Positions 13,515 to 26,700 of a stretch of DNA of 64,000 nt are shown here, piece by piece. Where the stretch lies: NCBI RefSeq assembly GCF_022539665.2, contig NC_081331.1:3072501-3136500 (forward strand), given 5' to 3'. The stretch is from Daphnia carinata (Eukaryota > Arthropoda > Branchiopoda > Diplostraca > Daphniidae). The notes below the pieces were generated by a model that was not told where the DNA came from, did not search any database, and saw only the letters and a list, made by a program, of their open reading frames with translations. The position numbers and the translations under genes were made by a program. Positions within the stretch are counted from its first letter, which is position 1, and each line of letters starts with the position of its first letter.

Positions 13515-16500
13515 TCAACGAGCAGACGCCACGTTCATCGGCGTTTGCGAGTTGGGCGTAGGCGACGAGTCTTCGCGGCTACACTGGCTCCCGCTGCTGT
13601 TGGACTGCGACGACGAAACGTCATAGTCGTACGTGAACTGATGCTGCAATTGCTGCGGCTGCTTGTCCATCGAGTCACTGGCCGGTTGGGCTGCAATCAG
13701 CTGTTGCTGTTGTTGCTGGGTTCCTATCGCAACCTGTTGCAACGACGTACGATGATGGTCCACGCCAGAGCGAGGCCGAATCATGGGTGAACACTTGGCT
13801 CCGATCGCCTGGCAACGATTGTTACTTCGACTCGACCGAGTCTTCCGGTTCATAACTCGCCGATACGGATCTGTTGTACAATAAAAAGCAATCGTTTTTT
13901 TTTCTTCTTCAAGCTTGGCTACACAAATAATAATAAGAAAATCGAGGGGTAAGGGAAGGGGGGAGGAGAAAACTATATTTATCAAACTATGAATTGAGAT
14001 TTGTGTGTACCTGTTCTCATGTGGATGCACCACAGAATGGCCGTCAATCCGACTCCGATGACAAACGAGGCCAGAGCGATGCCTACTGTTACTTCTGTTG
14101 AAACGCCCACGAGAATCACTTGCTGCGTGCCAGTCACTCCGTTGTTCTGGCCAGCCGTGACGAGCGAACCGGGCGATGTTGTGACGTCTCCAGACGCACC
14201 GATTTCTAATTTTTTTTTGTTTCGTTTTATTATTCGAAAATCAGGTAGCACGGGAAAAAGATAAGCTTCTTATATTTCTTTTCAACATTAGTGTACGTAC
14301 TGTTCTGCTGCGCAAAGGTGGCTTTGGCGACCATACGAAGAGGTCCGCGGACCAGGATTTGCTGCGCTGTTGATACTGATTCGTCTAGAAAAGGTTTTAA
14401 TACATGGCGTCCGCTACAATATTGGGACGGATCGATACACTGGACATGCAGCCAAACGAATTCAGTTAGTAAATCATCGTATTAAAAAAAAAAAAAAAAA
14501 AAAAGAGGACCATGTATACCATTTTCAAGCTGCCCTGCACTTTGCTGGGTTGGTTCGAGCAAAGGCCCAGTTTGCAGTGAATGTAAAGCTGTCCTAAATC
14601 GGCATAATCCTTGGAAACCTGTTTATTTAAATTTTATCAAATGCAAAGCTTGAAAAGATTCGTACAACAGAAACAAACAATGCATGAAAAAAGGATGGCA
14701 AAACTTACGTGGAAACTGAAACCTCCGTCCGTGTCACCTCGTTCAATTTGACGCACTTGGACAGACAGATCGGCTGGGCAAGTGTTACGAATGAGAATCA
14801 AGCGAGGTGGCTGTTCGCTGTCGGAACTGTTGGACACCCAGCATTTCTCCGTCACGATCTGGATGTAAGAGACTGAAACCGCCAATCAAAGACGTGATCA
14901 GGTTAAAACATAACCTTGAAAAAAAAAAAAAAAAAGGTAGCTTTTTTGATGCACATACCTCCGTCAATCCACGTACGGACGTGCAAAGTTTCATCAAAGA
15001 CCACCTCAGCTTTGCTGGCCTCATTCATAGGTCCAGTGACAACCGGAACAGTCCACTCTTTGTTGCGATGGATCTCCATATGATAAAGGTCCGTCTGTCC
15101 CACTGGCAAATCCACGTCGGTATCCTTTTAAACGTAATAAAATATTTAGAAGATCATCAACAAATGATTGCAGAAAATCCAAAATTTTCAAGATCAATAC
15201 CATGACGTTGTCGTCATCCAACTTGTCACCAAATCCAACAGGGAAATTGGGCTCTGAATGACATTGGATTGGAATGGTCACCTGACGGGCAGCAGACGAC
15301 GGATATCCATCCACTCCAGAGCCTTCAAAATCTTCGTCATCGTTCTGTTGTGGGTGGACAGCTCGCAATTGGATATGAACCTGTTGAACAAAAAAAAATA
15401 ATAATAATAATACTAATAAATCCATGGACGGAATGGGTGTAACGTGTTGTAAAGTTCAGAGTTTTTACCGCGTTGGAGTAGGTGGTCAATTTGCCATCGA
15501 TGCGCGACGTGCTGCCACAGGACGTGACATGAGTTTTGACCATCCAGTGGCTGGCGTTGCGTTTCCCCGAACAGCCGCGATCGTTGAGGAAGAGTCCGAC
15601 GACGCCCAACGCTTCGGCCATGGGCCTCGGCAAAGATGCCGTCAGATAGTTCGATCCGCATTGCACCCGTACAGACTGCTGCAGTGTCCAGGCCACACTC
15701 CGCTGCGTCCCAGTACCTACTTGAATATAACAAAATGGGCTCAGTATGTATGTAAAACACGATTTATGCGGTACATTAGTATAATTGGAAAAAAACAAAA
15801 ACACTGGGCACATTAGAGCTACCAACCTCCGCCCTTCAATGATAAAAATAAAGGACGGTCATGATAACGTCGTCAAAAGAATAATGGACATTTCAATATC
15901 GTACAGCCACACCAAACGTAAAGAAAAATGGGCTGAATCATTGCTCTTTCACGTTTAATTATTATTTCATCCTGCATTTTTATACCTCGGTTGGGCGTGT
16001 TCTGTTGGCTGTAGCCTGCACCGCCACTGCGACCCAAACTGCGGAGGGCCATCTCCGTAGATGGCGAACTGTGGCTGGCTGCTCCGTTTAGGTTCTCGAC
16101 TTGTTGTTTGACCACATCTTTCAATGAGTTCAACAAAAGAAGACAACAGGGTGGGGTTCCATGAAAAATGAAGACACAAAACAAAAACAAAAACAAAAAT
16201 TCATGTTAATTACAAGAAAATTCATTAAATTTTTTTTTTGTTTTGAGTCACTCGAAATATTTTTTTCTTTCTTTCTTTCTTCTTAACTGCGCATTCAATC
16301 TTTCCTTTCACATCCCACAGAGGAGTGACGAGAGAGAAATAGAAAAAAAAAAAAGCTCTGACTTGTCAGGCGTCATGATGGACGAGAAGCAGCTGTTTTC
16401 CAGCGAATTGAGCAGATAGGAAAAATGTGAAGAAGGGAGGCTTGATGGGGGAGAGGCAAGAAGAAGGAAGAAGAGAGGACGGATGAGAGGGAAACGACAA

Positions 16501-19500
16501 CTACAAATGGATGACATTCTCTTACTCGACGATGGAAGGCGGAGTTGCTGCTGCTGCTTTTTGCCGATGACGATCTCGACGCTATTGGTTGCTGGTGCCG
16601 GTTTGACGTAGGAGACGGGCGGACCGAGATCGGCCGTCACCGACAATATCAAAAGTGGGAAAGATTCCGGCAGATTCTGCTGGCTGCGTACGTCCGATTG
16701 TTGCCGAGCGGAAAGACCGCTAATGTCCACCTGGTGCTCTGCCAGGATCAGGAGCGAGCCGGTCAAGACGGGTGCAGACGAGACGATCCAACGGACAGGT
16801 CGGGCCGACTTGAGCACGAGAGCCACGTCGCGTGGCTGACTCATCTCCTCATCCGCCCCACCGGCCGCTAAGTGAATGTGTACGCTGTTGTTCTTATTCT
16901 TAGACTCGGGTTGGCCGTTGTCCAAATCTATCACGTGAACATCCCTGTCGTAGGAGGAAAAAAAGGCAAAAGAATAAATTAAGACTCACTACCTTCCTGA
17001 CGACTGCAACAACAACAACAACAACAAAGCAAAGTCATCACACACACACACACAAAAAAAAAGGAAGATGGAAATTCTACTTTAACGGGTCACCGTACTT
17101 TGGATAGCTGCCCGCTTGTTCCGTATGGAAACAGCCTTCCACCGATTGTGGCTCCATTCGACTTGCTTGCAAGACGGGACTGGCATTGGTCGTCTCATAG
17201 TCGCAGAGGGAGGCGTCAGATCCGGCGGCCAGAGTCAAGCGAAGTCGTAGTTGACTACCACCGGCATCCACTTGACTGAACGAGTGGAGAGCCTTGAAGC
17301 GGCGTTCGATGAAACGCAGCAGAGCATTCCGGCCCTCCTTGGGACGGTTGGTAACGCTTGCTTTCAATTCAGACAGGTCGAGCACGGAATTGCCCGTCAC
17401 CTGCGCATGGCAAAAACGAGAAGGTTACGAGTTGTTTACCGCAATGATTATGATTCATTCACAACTTACAATTATTGTGCTTTCTTGCGAGTTAGAATCA
17501 ACACTTCTACCGACGAGCCGAACCGTCCATTTCACAGTTGTGTCAGCATCGAGGATGAGAGCTAAGCGCGTATTGGCCGGCTTGTCCGTCCCATCCACCT
17601 CCAACAGAACCGAGTTTCCAGCATTCGTCAGTCGTATGAGGTGGACCTGTACAAGATAATTTTATTGTTCTAGCAATTTTTGAAATGTCACACTGAAATC
17701 TCGCTCTCATTTAAATTGTTTATCATCGTTGGTTTCAATAAAAAAAAAAAGGAGGAAAAAGGAGGGCGGGACGTATAGCATAGTGTCCCTGGTTGGCACT
17801 AGATGGCGTTGGTGGTATGTTTTGGTTCTTTACGATCTACCGCAGAAGATTATTACTATTTACACTCCTATTGATATCTTACCACTACTACGACTACTAC
17901 TACCGTTAACATTACAACCAAGTCCTGAAAACAAGAGAACGAAAAAAGAAAAAAAAAAAAGAAAAAAAAAATCTAATTACATTGATGCCCCGTACTCCCT
18001 CCTTTTTCCCCTCGCCGATTATAGTGTCTTTCTCAAACCGCATCATTACGGTAAAAGGTGACAAGTCCATATATTCCTATTTTCCAGGAATACTACGCAG
18101 TACTACCCCTACTATTACTACTACTACTGGCCAATCTCATTAATTTCCGAGCCATAGCAACATCATTGGGCTTCCTCTAACACACACACACACACACATT
18201 CCCAAACGAGATTTCGCCTGTCCTAAGACGTAATTATCGACAAACGACAGGTTTCCATGCCCCCCCTCTATCTACGTCTTTCGTTTTTACCGTGTGCGTC
18301 GAAACTGAAAAAAGAAAAAGCTGTTAAGAGAGGTTGCATTGTATATAACCAATACACAAAAGAAAAGGCAGCCCAAACCCTTTTTTTTTTTGTCGGCAAG
18401 ATGATGACAACTCTTTTGAAAAAAAAAAATTGAGGTGTTTTCAAAAGAATTTTTCTATGAAAGATCGGCGGCGAGGTTGTGTTAATCTGTTAACGTGAAG
18501 CCGGCGCACGTTCGTGGAACGAGTAAAAAAAAAATACAAACGAGCAGAGGCGCGACCTCCCAGAATTCAAACAGCTGACGCCATACGTACGAGCGCGACA
18601 CACGGCCCCGGAGTTGAGCAATCAAACAAACCAAGACATGGAGACAGACGTTTGTGTGTGTCACGTCTTATGGCAAGCATTCGAAATGAACGTCAACGAA
18701 AACAAACCAAAAACAAACCACTCATCCCCCCCCCCCACCATTTCTTAACCAACCAATTTACCGCTGTCTTACTTATAGAATTTTCTCGGAAAGATCCATT
18801 AAACCCAAAACCGAAGCGATTCACAAATGTTAGTAACGATAATAATGACTTCAAAACAAACACACAAAGCTTTCAATCAAACGTTGAGTTCCACGAATTT
18901 TCTATTTTATTATTATTTATTTTTATTTTTTTTTTACCTCGTGAGTGGTGACTATTCCCGACCGGTTCGAACAGCCTCGGGTCAGTACGGCCTCCTCAGC
19001 CTGGCGCCAGGCCTGAAAATGGCGGGTCATTAGAGGCGTTTGCACGACACACAAGTCCGGTCCAGCTCCTTTTTTTTATTTCAAAAATAAAAATAAAAAC
19101 ATTGCATTAGTTACTATTGTTCTCTTCTATTTCCTTCTACTTGTGGACGTTGATACAATCCAACAACATTAAAAAATGAACCACTTCAATTCAGTTATCA
19201 TCCAATAAAAGAGAGAAGAAGCGTGAGAAGAAAACCACACATTGACGAGGCCCATTCTCTTTCTAACACTACTGTAAATATCAAATAAGAAACTGAATTT
19301 TATTTTAACTAGATGTTGCGCTAGTTTCTTTCTTTTTTTCTTGTTGTCGTGGGCCCATTACAAACAAACAACACCAAACAGGGTAAACACACAGCCATGT
19401 GAGAACCAATGAAGAAGCGTCCATGGGCGGAAGACGAAAAAAAAAAAAAAGTTTGGGTTCTTTTTTTTTTAAGGAGGGAGTTGGATTCCTCCATGTTTAA

Positions 19501-22500
19501 TGACGACGAGTGTGTGCTGCGTGCAACGGTAATAACCATAATCATAGGTGGGTCCCGGTGTGCGGTGGATGAGGACCGACCGAGAAAAAAAAAATACACA
19601 CATACAACACATTTAATATAATAATGGTATTCATTTCAAACCGATGCGCGCTTACACACCAGAAATGGTAAATATCTGACAGCTTCCTACTTTCTTTTTT
19701 TTTTTTTTAGACATTTAAAACCTGCGCGCCCTTCTTCTTGGCGCTCGACTAGTAGGTTATCTAACCGCTTCCTGCTCCAAGAGAAAATAATAATGATTTA
19801 TATTTTTCAAGGGAAGGAAATGCAAATAAATCAACTGTCTTTCTCATTATACAATTTTTTGGAGGGGTAGTCCGAATTCGTATCTTTTGCTTAGAAAGAA
19901 AAAAAAATATGCGAGCACGATGCGCATACGATGAACCCACGTGAAATAGGTTTCCACGAAAAAATATCAACGCAGATCTGGTTTGGTTCGGGGAAAGAAA
20001 AAAAAAATGAACGTCTATGCAAGAAAAATGGGCAGAACGGTCGTATCATTAGCAATTCTCGTGTAACGAAATAATCACCAGATACCACAAAATCGAACCG
20101 GTTTCTCCTCCTTTATACGAGGAAAAACATTTCGTTGCTGCAAATGAATGTTAAAACTAAAACATTTCAACTGGGGTATTTAACATTTTTTTTGGCGGGC
20201 GCGTTTCAGATCGAATTTCAGCGGAATTGGCGAAAAAACATTTCGTCAATTGTTCTCGTTAAACATGTGAAATAATTAACGGTCGGTAAGTTTTCGCTTC
20301 GTCAAAAACAAATTGAAACATTGCGTCATACACGGAGAGTAGTGTGTGTGTGTGTTGGTGGTGGTTAACGGGACCCGCAGCGTGCCCCTCGGGCGTGAAT
20401 AGCCAAACAACATCTGCGTTACACTTTGGATTTTTTCTTGTTTTTTTTTTCTATTTTCGAAAAAAGGAAAAAAAAAATTTTATCGGGACAAAAAAATGGA
20501 GGAATTGAATCTGGCGCCAAGTCGTTTTGGTTTTCCCCCTTCAAAAGAAACAAAATAAAACGAGGGATCCATTTCCTCCCAACTGTTTTTCTCGATTTAA
20601 ACTGAAAATCCAATGGCCATTGACAGACGACGGTCCAGAGAAAAAGATAAGTGAAAAATTGGTGTGTGTGTGTGTGTGTGTACGTGGCGACCGGATGCGT
20701 CTACTATTACACATCGGTGGTGGTTCTTCCATCACTTCCGGGCGCCAGCTATTCGAGCGAAAACTACTCCTCCTTCAGTACCAAGAATTTTTTTTTTTTT
20801 TTTTAAATAAACGAAGACACTGGAGAAAGAGTTTTTCAGTGAATGGCAGCTCAAGCCGATGATTGGCGCAAACGAAAAAAGAAAATATTTTATTTTTCCT
20901 TCTTCTTCTTCTCCTTATCCGTCAAGAGTTGTAAATGCGGAACGTGGCCGTAGGCGCGTTCACACACATGATTCAATACGCTAAGCTCCTCCCATGCGAG
21001 CCGATTTCTCTCTTTCTCTATTGACGTCACGGCAAGGTCGCCATTCCCGCGACGCACTTGTCTCCATTTCTCTTCGTTCGATAGGCGCAATATTTTTTGT
21101 GGCCGAAATATTGATGTTCATCTGACGGTGGCTGAGTCAACTAGTTCTTTATTAACGTCCCCGGACTAGAATATCGGGGGGCTAAGATAGAACTGACCGC
21201 TGGTAGGCAGATTCCATTATTACGGTCAATCGATCCGCTCGGGAGTGGGCATGGCCAGCATTTCTCGTAATTTATCAATAGAAGGACACACACAAAAAGT
21301 AAAATGGACCGCATGTAATTCGACTATGCAATACGGCGGCCAACGGAATGCGATATCTTCTCCATTATTTTTTTCTTTGAATCTCGGGAGGTCATCTCAC
21401 AGCGAAATAGGACTTTTCCAAATCGGACCTTTAAACATTAACCGGTCGCAGAGTTTAAAAAATGACGGAGGGAAAATAACATAAGCGAAAAAAAAGGGAC
21501 GGACTCGTTCAACTCTTTCAGACTTGTCACTAATTTTTTTTTTGCTTTTATTTACTGCCAACGATATTCCCACCTTCTTTGGTATTCATTCAGTTCCCCC
21601 CGCTTATCGCTGTCATCTTTTCTTCTGTATTCATTCCATCATTTGATGAGTCACCCGAGTACATTTTTTAAAGAACAACACGCACCAACTTTCTGCTGTT
21701 GTTTTTATTCTTTTTTTTCTTAACAATTCTTTTTAATATTTGACGTTTGCAAAGAGCGCGCGCAACACGAAACGCATATTTTTTTTTTCGGCCATCAGAC
21801 ACGCAACGTAATTCGTTCGGACGTGAATGAAAAAAAAAAACAACTAGAATGCGCCCTCAAGCGTCAACAACAACAACAGTGGAGTAAATAGTTTTTTTTT
21901 TAATCCCTACAAGTCGTTCTTAAGCGCATTTTTCTTCCCCCGGCTTACGACCATTTCGAACAGCAGTCGGTGGCTACTACCGTCAAATAATAACATTCAC
22001 GTAGCGTTTCGCATCTTTGGAATTTCATTTGTGTGTGTGTGTGTGTGTGTGTGTTGCTATTATGCGCACAATAAGAAAATGAACACAAACATGGCCCGTG
22101 GGTGTTTGTTATAGAGCTTCTTTTACTTTCATTTTAAAAAATAATAATATCCCACCCAAACGACGTTGAAGTTTAAAGTAAACAGCAAAATGTGAAACAC
22201 ATTCAAAGAAAAAGAAACTGTTGTCTTTGAGAGAGAGAGAGAGGGGGGATCGACTTCTCAGTGCTTCATTCCTCCTTATTTGGCTTCCATGCGGATGTAG
22301 AAAGGCAACTGACGAAACCTTTCACAAAAACTTTAGCATCGAAAAGAAAATGTGGGTTACATTTTCTCTTTGTTTGGGGGTCCTTTCTTTTTGGCCCGTC
22401 CATCACATCCAACACCTTTTCGCCAATTTGAATAAAAAATTTTTTCACTCAAGCGAAACAAAAAAAAAAAATGACCTCGGAATCCGGAAGTTTTTTTCTT

Positions 22501-23765
22501 TATGACCCGGTCACGCCACAGATAAGCGTTTCCCTACTCATCGAAAAAAAAAATTACATTCGAATATGGCGGATGGAGCTGCTCGGTGGTCCGTGAACAA
22601 TTTTCGTTCGAATACAAACGTGTCAATTATTAAAACATCAAAGAAGGCGTCCCTTCAAAGACTACGCTCGTGAACTCCACCCTTTCCTTTTTTTTTTCAC
22701 GATGAATCAATGACGTCAACTAACCAGACCAATAACAAAACTGAATAAACACACGTGTTCGTTTCGTTCTCTGCCCTATCCATCAAGTAACGCTTCGTGA
22801 TGTACATACACCAAGTGAATCGGCTGTTTTTGTTTGTTGCCCCTGTTTTGTTTTGTCTTTCTAAATAAAACACATAAAGCTCAGTGCCAAAGTCCTGACG
22901 TCATGTAATGGGTCACGGGGGCGGCACTCAATCCTATCCCATTACCAAAAACGGATTAAATATCCATGCGACCCTCCTCGACAGATCAACAAAAAAATCT
23001 ATTTTTTCATACGATCTCTCTTTCAAAAAAAAAAAAAAATACATTATTGACAATTGGACTGGTCCGTACTGTTGGAATGACGCCATGCCCGCATCAGCTT
23101 TTGTTTTGTTTTCGAACAGACTGTTAAAATATACAAAAAGGGCTGATTCACTCAAATGGTCAAACATTTAAAAAATGCCTGGACCTTAACGCACCAGGTA
23201 AACGCAACCTGGGAAATGAAACCCGAAGAAAAACTTCTCGTGTAACTTCAAATATTTGCAGAAGCTATTGGCTTTCGTCGCTACGCCAAAACACAAAAAA
23301 AAATGCCTTATTTGAGCGTGTTTGTTGCTAACACATGAGTGTGCGACGCGCGGTCTCAACAAACAAAAGACACGGACATCAATCTCGATGTTTTCTCATT
23401 GAGAACAAACCGTAAAAGATGAATAAAAACAGCGACCCCCGTGTGTCATTTCAAAACACGGCGGTCAGTCAAGAAGAAAATTCACAATTCTGTAACATGG
23501 CAGATTTGGGACAGACGCGAAAAAAAAATGAATAAAAGGGGGTGGAGAGGGAGTGGCCGTAAAACACTTTGGAAGAAAAAAAAATGGACTCGTTTACGAT
23601 GTTTTTTTTTTTTAAGAAAAAAAAATATGAATAATAAAATTTGTTGTTTTTCTTACCGAAGGCATCGGTGCGGGCCACGGGACTGGCCGTGGATGTCGTC
23701 CAGCAACTCATCACGATGGCGGCAACCAACGCCAAAAGGCAACAGCGGCCAACTATGCGTGCCAT
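13515..23765 (-). CDS. TGFBR3: Betaglycan (TGF-beta type III receptor)-like transmembrane proteoglycan
   Basis: Fourteen exons, all phases consistent, 939 residues: 23,765-23,657; 19,068-18,938; 17,646-17,470; 17,400-17,099; 16,944-16,526; 16,117-15,986; 15,719-15,469; 15,380-15,201; 15,124-14,959; 14,872-14,709; 14,618-14,520; 14,439-14,301; 14,205-14,011; 13,870-13,515. Residues 1-29 form a signal peptide. Exons 2-6 form two orphan-domain repeats with betaglycan landmarks (GCSNRSG then HEVHLIRL; later KDVHVIDL and ALVLKSARPVRWIV). A ZP domain spans about 440-700 (VQCG, CWVS, CKLGLC, then CIDPSQYC). An acidic stretch before SG at Ser528 is a likely glycosaminoglycan site. The membrane span is about 795-817 and closely resembles human betaglycan. 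The cytoplasmic tail is about 122 residues, Ser/Gln-rich. By family knowledge it would present TGF-beta or activin-type ligands at the cell surface. Intron 1 is 4.6 kb. An in-frame ATG six bases upstream is also possible as start. Endoglin is the alternative name; domain match and GAG site favour betaglycan. Confidence 0.85.
15312..15341 (-). other. Candidate glycosaminoglycan attachment site in the betaglycan-like protein
   Basis: Codons here read DDEDFEGSGV, an acidic run followed by Ser-Gly, the classic context for chondroitin or heparan sulfate attachment. The Ser (residue 528) sits between the third and fourth ZP-N cysteines, where human betaglycan carries acidic residues and its known SG sites. 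The match is from memory of the human protein. Confidence 0.6.
21022..22903. promoter_or_regulatory. Cluster of three cAMP-response-element palindromes
   Basis: Exact TGACGTCA occurs at 21,022-21,029, 22,711-22,718 and 22,896-22,903. A further copy lies at 26,367-26,374, upstream of the first exon. This 8-mer is the full CREB/ATF site. The position in intron 1 and upstream of a receptor gene suggests an enhancer or alternative promoter role; that is inference. Confidence 0.4.
22031..22054. repeat. (GT)12 microsatellite
   Basis: Uninterrupted GT dinucleotide repeat read directly, inside intron 1 of the betaglycan-like gene. Confidence 0.95.
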
Positions 23766-26700
23766 CACCATTTTCTTCTTCTTCTTCTTCTTCTTCGGTT
23801 TCTTTTCCTCAACCACCTTTTTGGTTCGTTTTGTTTGCCTTCTGCTTCACTGCAATCTCCAAGCGCGCAAACAAACCAGAGGGCGAAAAAAAAAAAAAAA
23901 CCTGTTGTACATGAAATGCAAAAAAAAAAAAAAAATATTTAAAAAAAGTTGAAGAAAAAAAGAAATGAGAATCCAATCTAAACAAAATAGAAAGGGGCAG
24001 CTGACGCCATGAAATGAAGAAGAAGAGAGAGAGTCCAGGTGAGAACTTGCTGGCATCCATCAAATGACGACAGGAAACGTTGGCCCCGATTGTTAGCCAA
24101 CAACAAACAACCTGTCGTGTTTGTAACAGACAACTCTTCTCTCGAGTGTGTAACCATTCGTAATCCATTCCTCTTACGAAAAAAAAAAAGATCCCCACTA
24201 GACAGGTACTCGACCAAAACTGCGTCGTACTATTAGGTCTAACCATCGAACCATCCACCTGTTATTTCATTTCGGGGAGGCTCATTAGTCGTCCATTTTT
24301 TTTTGTTTAATGGGCACATGTGTATCAAGTGACAAAGAAGGGGCTATATCTGATGGATAATTGGAAACAATTTCCCACGTCAAATAGGAAACATAAAACA
24401 TTTCTAGCGCATTTCATGTCCCGTTTTCTCTTATCAAATGCTCAATGAACGTGCCCATTCTATGTCAACTCACTTTTATGCCAATCAATGACAAACCCGC
24501 GACCTGCTATCTATCCATTATTAATCTCGATTGCTCCACAAGAATTACGCTAGGGTTTTCAGCCGTCGTAAAAATTTCTGAATGAAATTTCAAGTTTGTT
24601 TTTTTTTTACAAGCGGTATTACAGTAAATTGTGAATTTCAATGAAAAACTCATCGGTGGGAAACCGGACATCCTTCCCTCATTTTTCTTGTGGGTAAAAA
24701 AAATTTGTTGACGAGTCAATGTCAAACTCCTCTTTTTTTTCATTAAGTTGGTAATAAAGAAGAAGATTTCTTTTCTTTTAACACTCCGTTATTATTAACT
24801 GTGCGCTCTTTGATGAGAGGCGCCGGTGTGTGCGTCTGTGTGAAAATAAAATACACACACACAGACAAATTTGAGTCTTCAATTTAAAGAAAAAAGGGAT
24901 TAACCAACAGATGGCCGGCGGACTGGATTCCCGTTTTCGGACCGCACGAAAAAAAAGGGGGGGGGGGTTTAAATTCTACTAGAATTGCTGCATTCCCACC
25001 AGTAGAGAGGGCTCTTTAATGGATATCTTTTCAAGTTTGTTGATATGTGATTTTCACGCAAAAAAAATGACGTTCATTTCTATTGATTAACCTGGCAAGG
25101 TTTGTTTCCCCTGCAAGACTGAAAGGCAAGATAAAAGTGACAAGAATTCAAATTTTAAAAAAATGGATTCGACTAATCAGGATGCTCACTCCCCCGCCTT
25201 TAAATAATTTCATGATTTCATTTTTGCATTTGAAAAGCAATTCATTATTTTCGGGCTGCTTTGAAATAGAACTCCTCCCACTTCGTTCAAACTCATCTTC
25301 GATGCATTCCATGACCGACATTCATACGAGCTGATCACGTGACTGCCACATTTCTTCCCCCCCCCCCCCCCCAAATATGCATGTAGGGTATTTTTCTTTT
25401 CTGTTCTTATCAGTTGAAAATTTGTCAATGAAAGATAATCCCACTGGCTACTATAACGTACACTATCAACGATCACTTTTTTTGAGAGGGTTGGGGACCT
25501 CGATTGACGTCGATTGCCAAATGATTGAATCGGTTTCCACTGCGGTGTATGTAACAAGATGGCCACATATCCCCTCCCCACACCAAAAAAATAAAATAAA
25601 AATGTCTCGATTCAACAAACGCCGTAACGTGCGTCATTGCGGTTTCAATTCTTCTTCTCAAGGCTTAGATAGAGAATGTGATAAAGGCATATCTTCATTT
25701 ATGTGTATATAAAGAAAAGGAGAACCCATTCATCATCGTGGAGTTCTACAACCCAACACATGTAGTGAAAAAAAAAAAATAAGAAAAAAAAAATAAGAAC
25801 GAGACCACACACATTGTCCATGGGGCCAATTTCAAGCGGAAATTGCATCGAGAAAACGATTCAATTTTCTCGTCAGGTTCACACACACACACACAGTGGA
25901 TAGAGAAGAAGGAAAAGAAAAACAAATGAACAACACGTACCTTATTTTTCTTCTTTTGGCGGAAATTATCTAATTCTGTATCCTATGGTACGTTGGAATC
26001 CAAACGAGTGGACAATGGCGGATGAAACGTGCGGCCATAAAGCACCCATTTCTGGACGACTGAAAAAAAAAAAAGCAAAACAAAAAAGAAAACTGTTCGA
26101 AACACGAAACACTCTGTTGTAGAGGGGTTGTTGGGGGGGTTGGATGTACGCCACGGGCTCACTCACTACGTCGTTGTTGTCAAAAGAAAAATGGCGCGCG
26201 CGCGCGGATGCCAAACAACAAAACACCAACGTCAAGGCTTTCCCTCCTTTTTTTCTCTTTAATGTCTTGTCGATGAAAAAAAAAAAAGGAATTTCAGTGC
26301 CACAATAAACAAGGTGATGTGTTCTTTTCCTCACTCACAACACTGTCGATCAAAGCCTGAAAATTCTGACGTCATCAACGACGCACACACGGGTTAGGCT
26401 TTGAAAAAAAAAGGACTCAGCAGTCTCACATGCACCCAAAAACAGCCGAGAGTTTCCTTCCCTGATGTTATTTTGGTTTGAATATTTCGAGAAAAGCGAG
26501 ATATTGGGTACGTGAACGTGATTAGCAGTGTACAAGTTGCACAATCATCTAAACACTCGAGAGAGAATGCACGAGAATGGCGAATCTGCATGTGAATGAC
26601 TTTCGAGTCAAACGAAAATGGGCCCCCACACACAAAAACGGAAGAGACGCGAAACGCACACAGCAACCAACTAAATGGGCGACGACTCTTTTCTCTGTTA

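Larger units (their letters stand above)
19069..23656 (-). other. 4.6-kb intron 1 of the betaglycan-like gene
   Basis: Donor G|gtaag after 23,657; acceptor ag|GAGCTGG before 19,068. The exon 2 boundary was fixed by phase: only this acceptor joins the phase-1 signal-peptide exon to the frame containing the conserved GCSNRSG motif, and it also restores an N-terminal Cys (DLCVVQ) aligned with the family. The intron contains three exact TGACGTCA palindromes (21,022, 22,711 and 22,896) and a (GT)n tract at 22,031-22,054. Minus-strand open frames inside it (for example 20,890-21,090) have no supported splice sites. Confidence 0.7.

Noticed and set aside
18938-19012. Shorter exon 2 using the ttttcag acceptor at 19,013
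   Set aside because: It cannot join the phase-1 first exon without a stop codon, and it loses the N-terminal part (PDLCVVQ) that aligns with betaglycan.
19656-19675. 20-bp micro-exon between the signal peptide and exon 2 of the betaglycan-like gene
   Set aside because: Considered when exon 2 seemed to start in the wrong phase. The preceding tract is purine-rich, and moving the exon 2 acceptor to 19,068 solves the phase and restores a conserved Cys.
20890-21090. Minus-strand 66-codon frame in intron 1
   Set aside because: Charged, Lys-rich end from a CTT repeat, no good acceptor/donor pair, and no similarity recognised.
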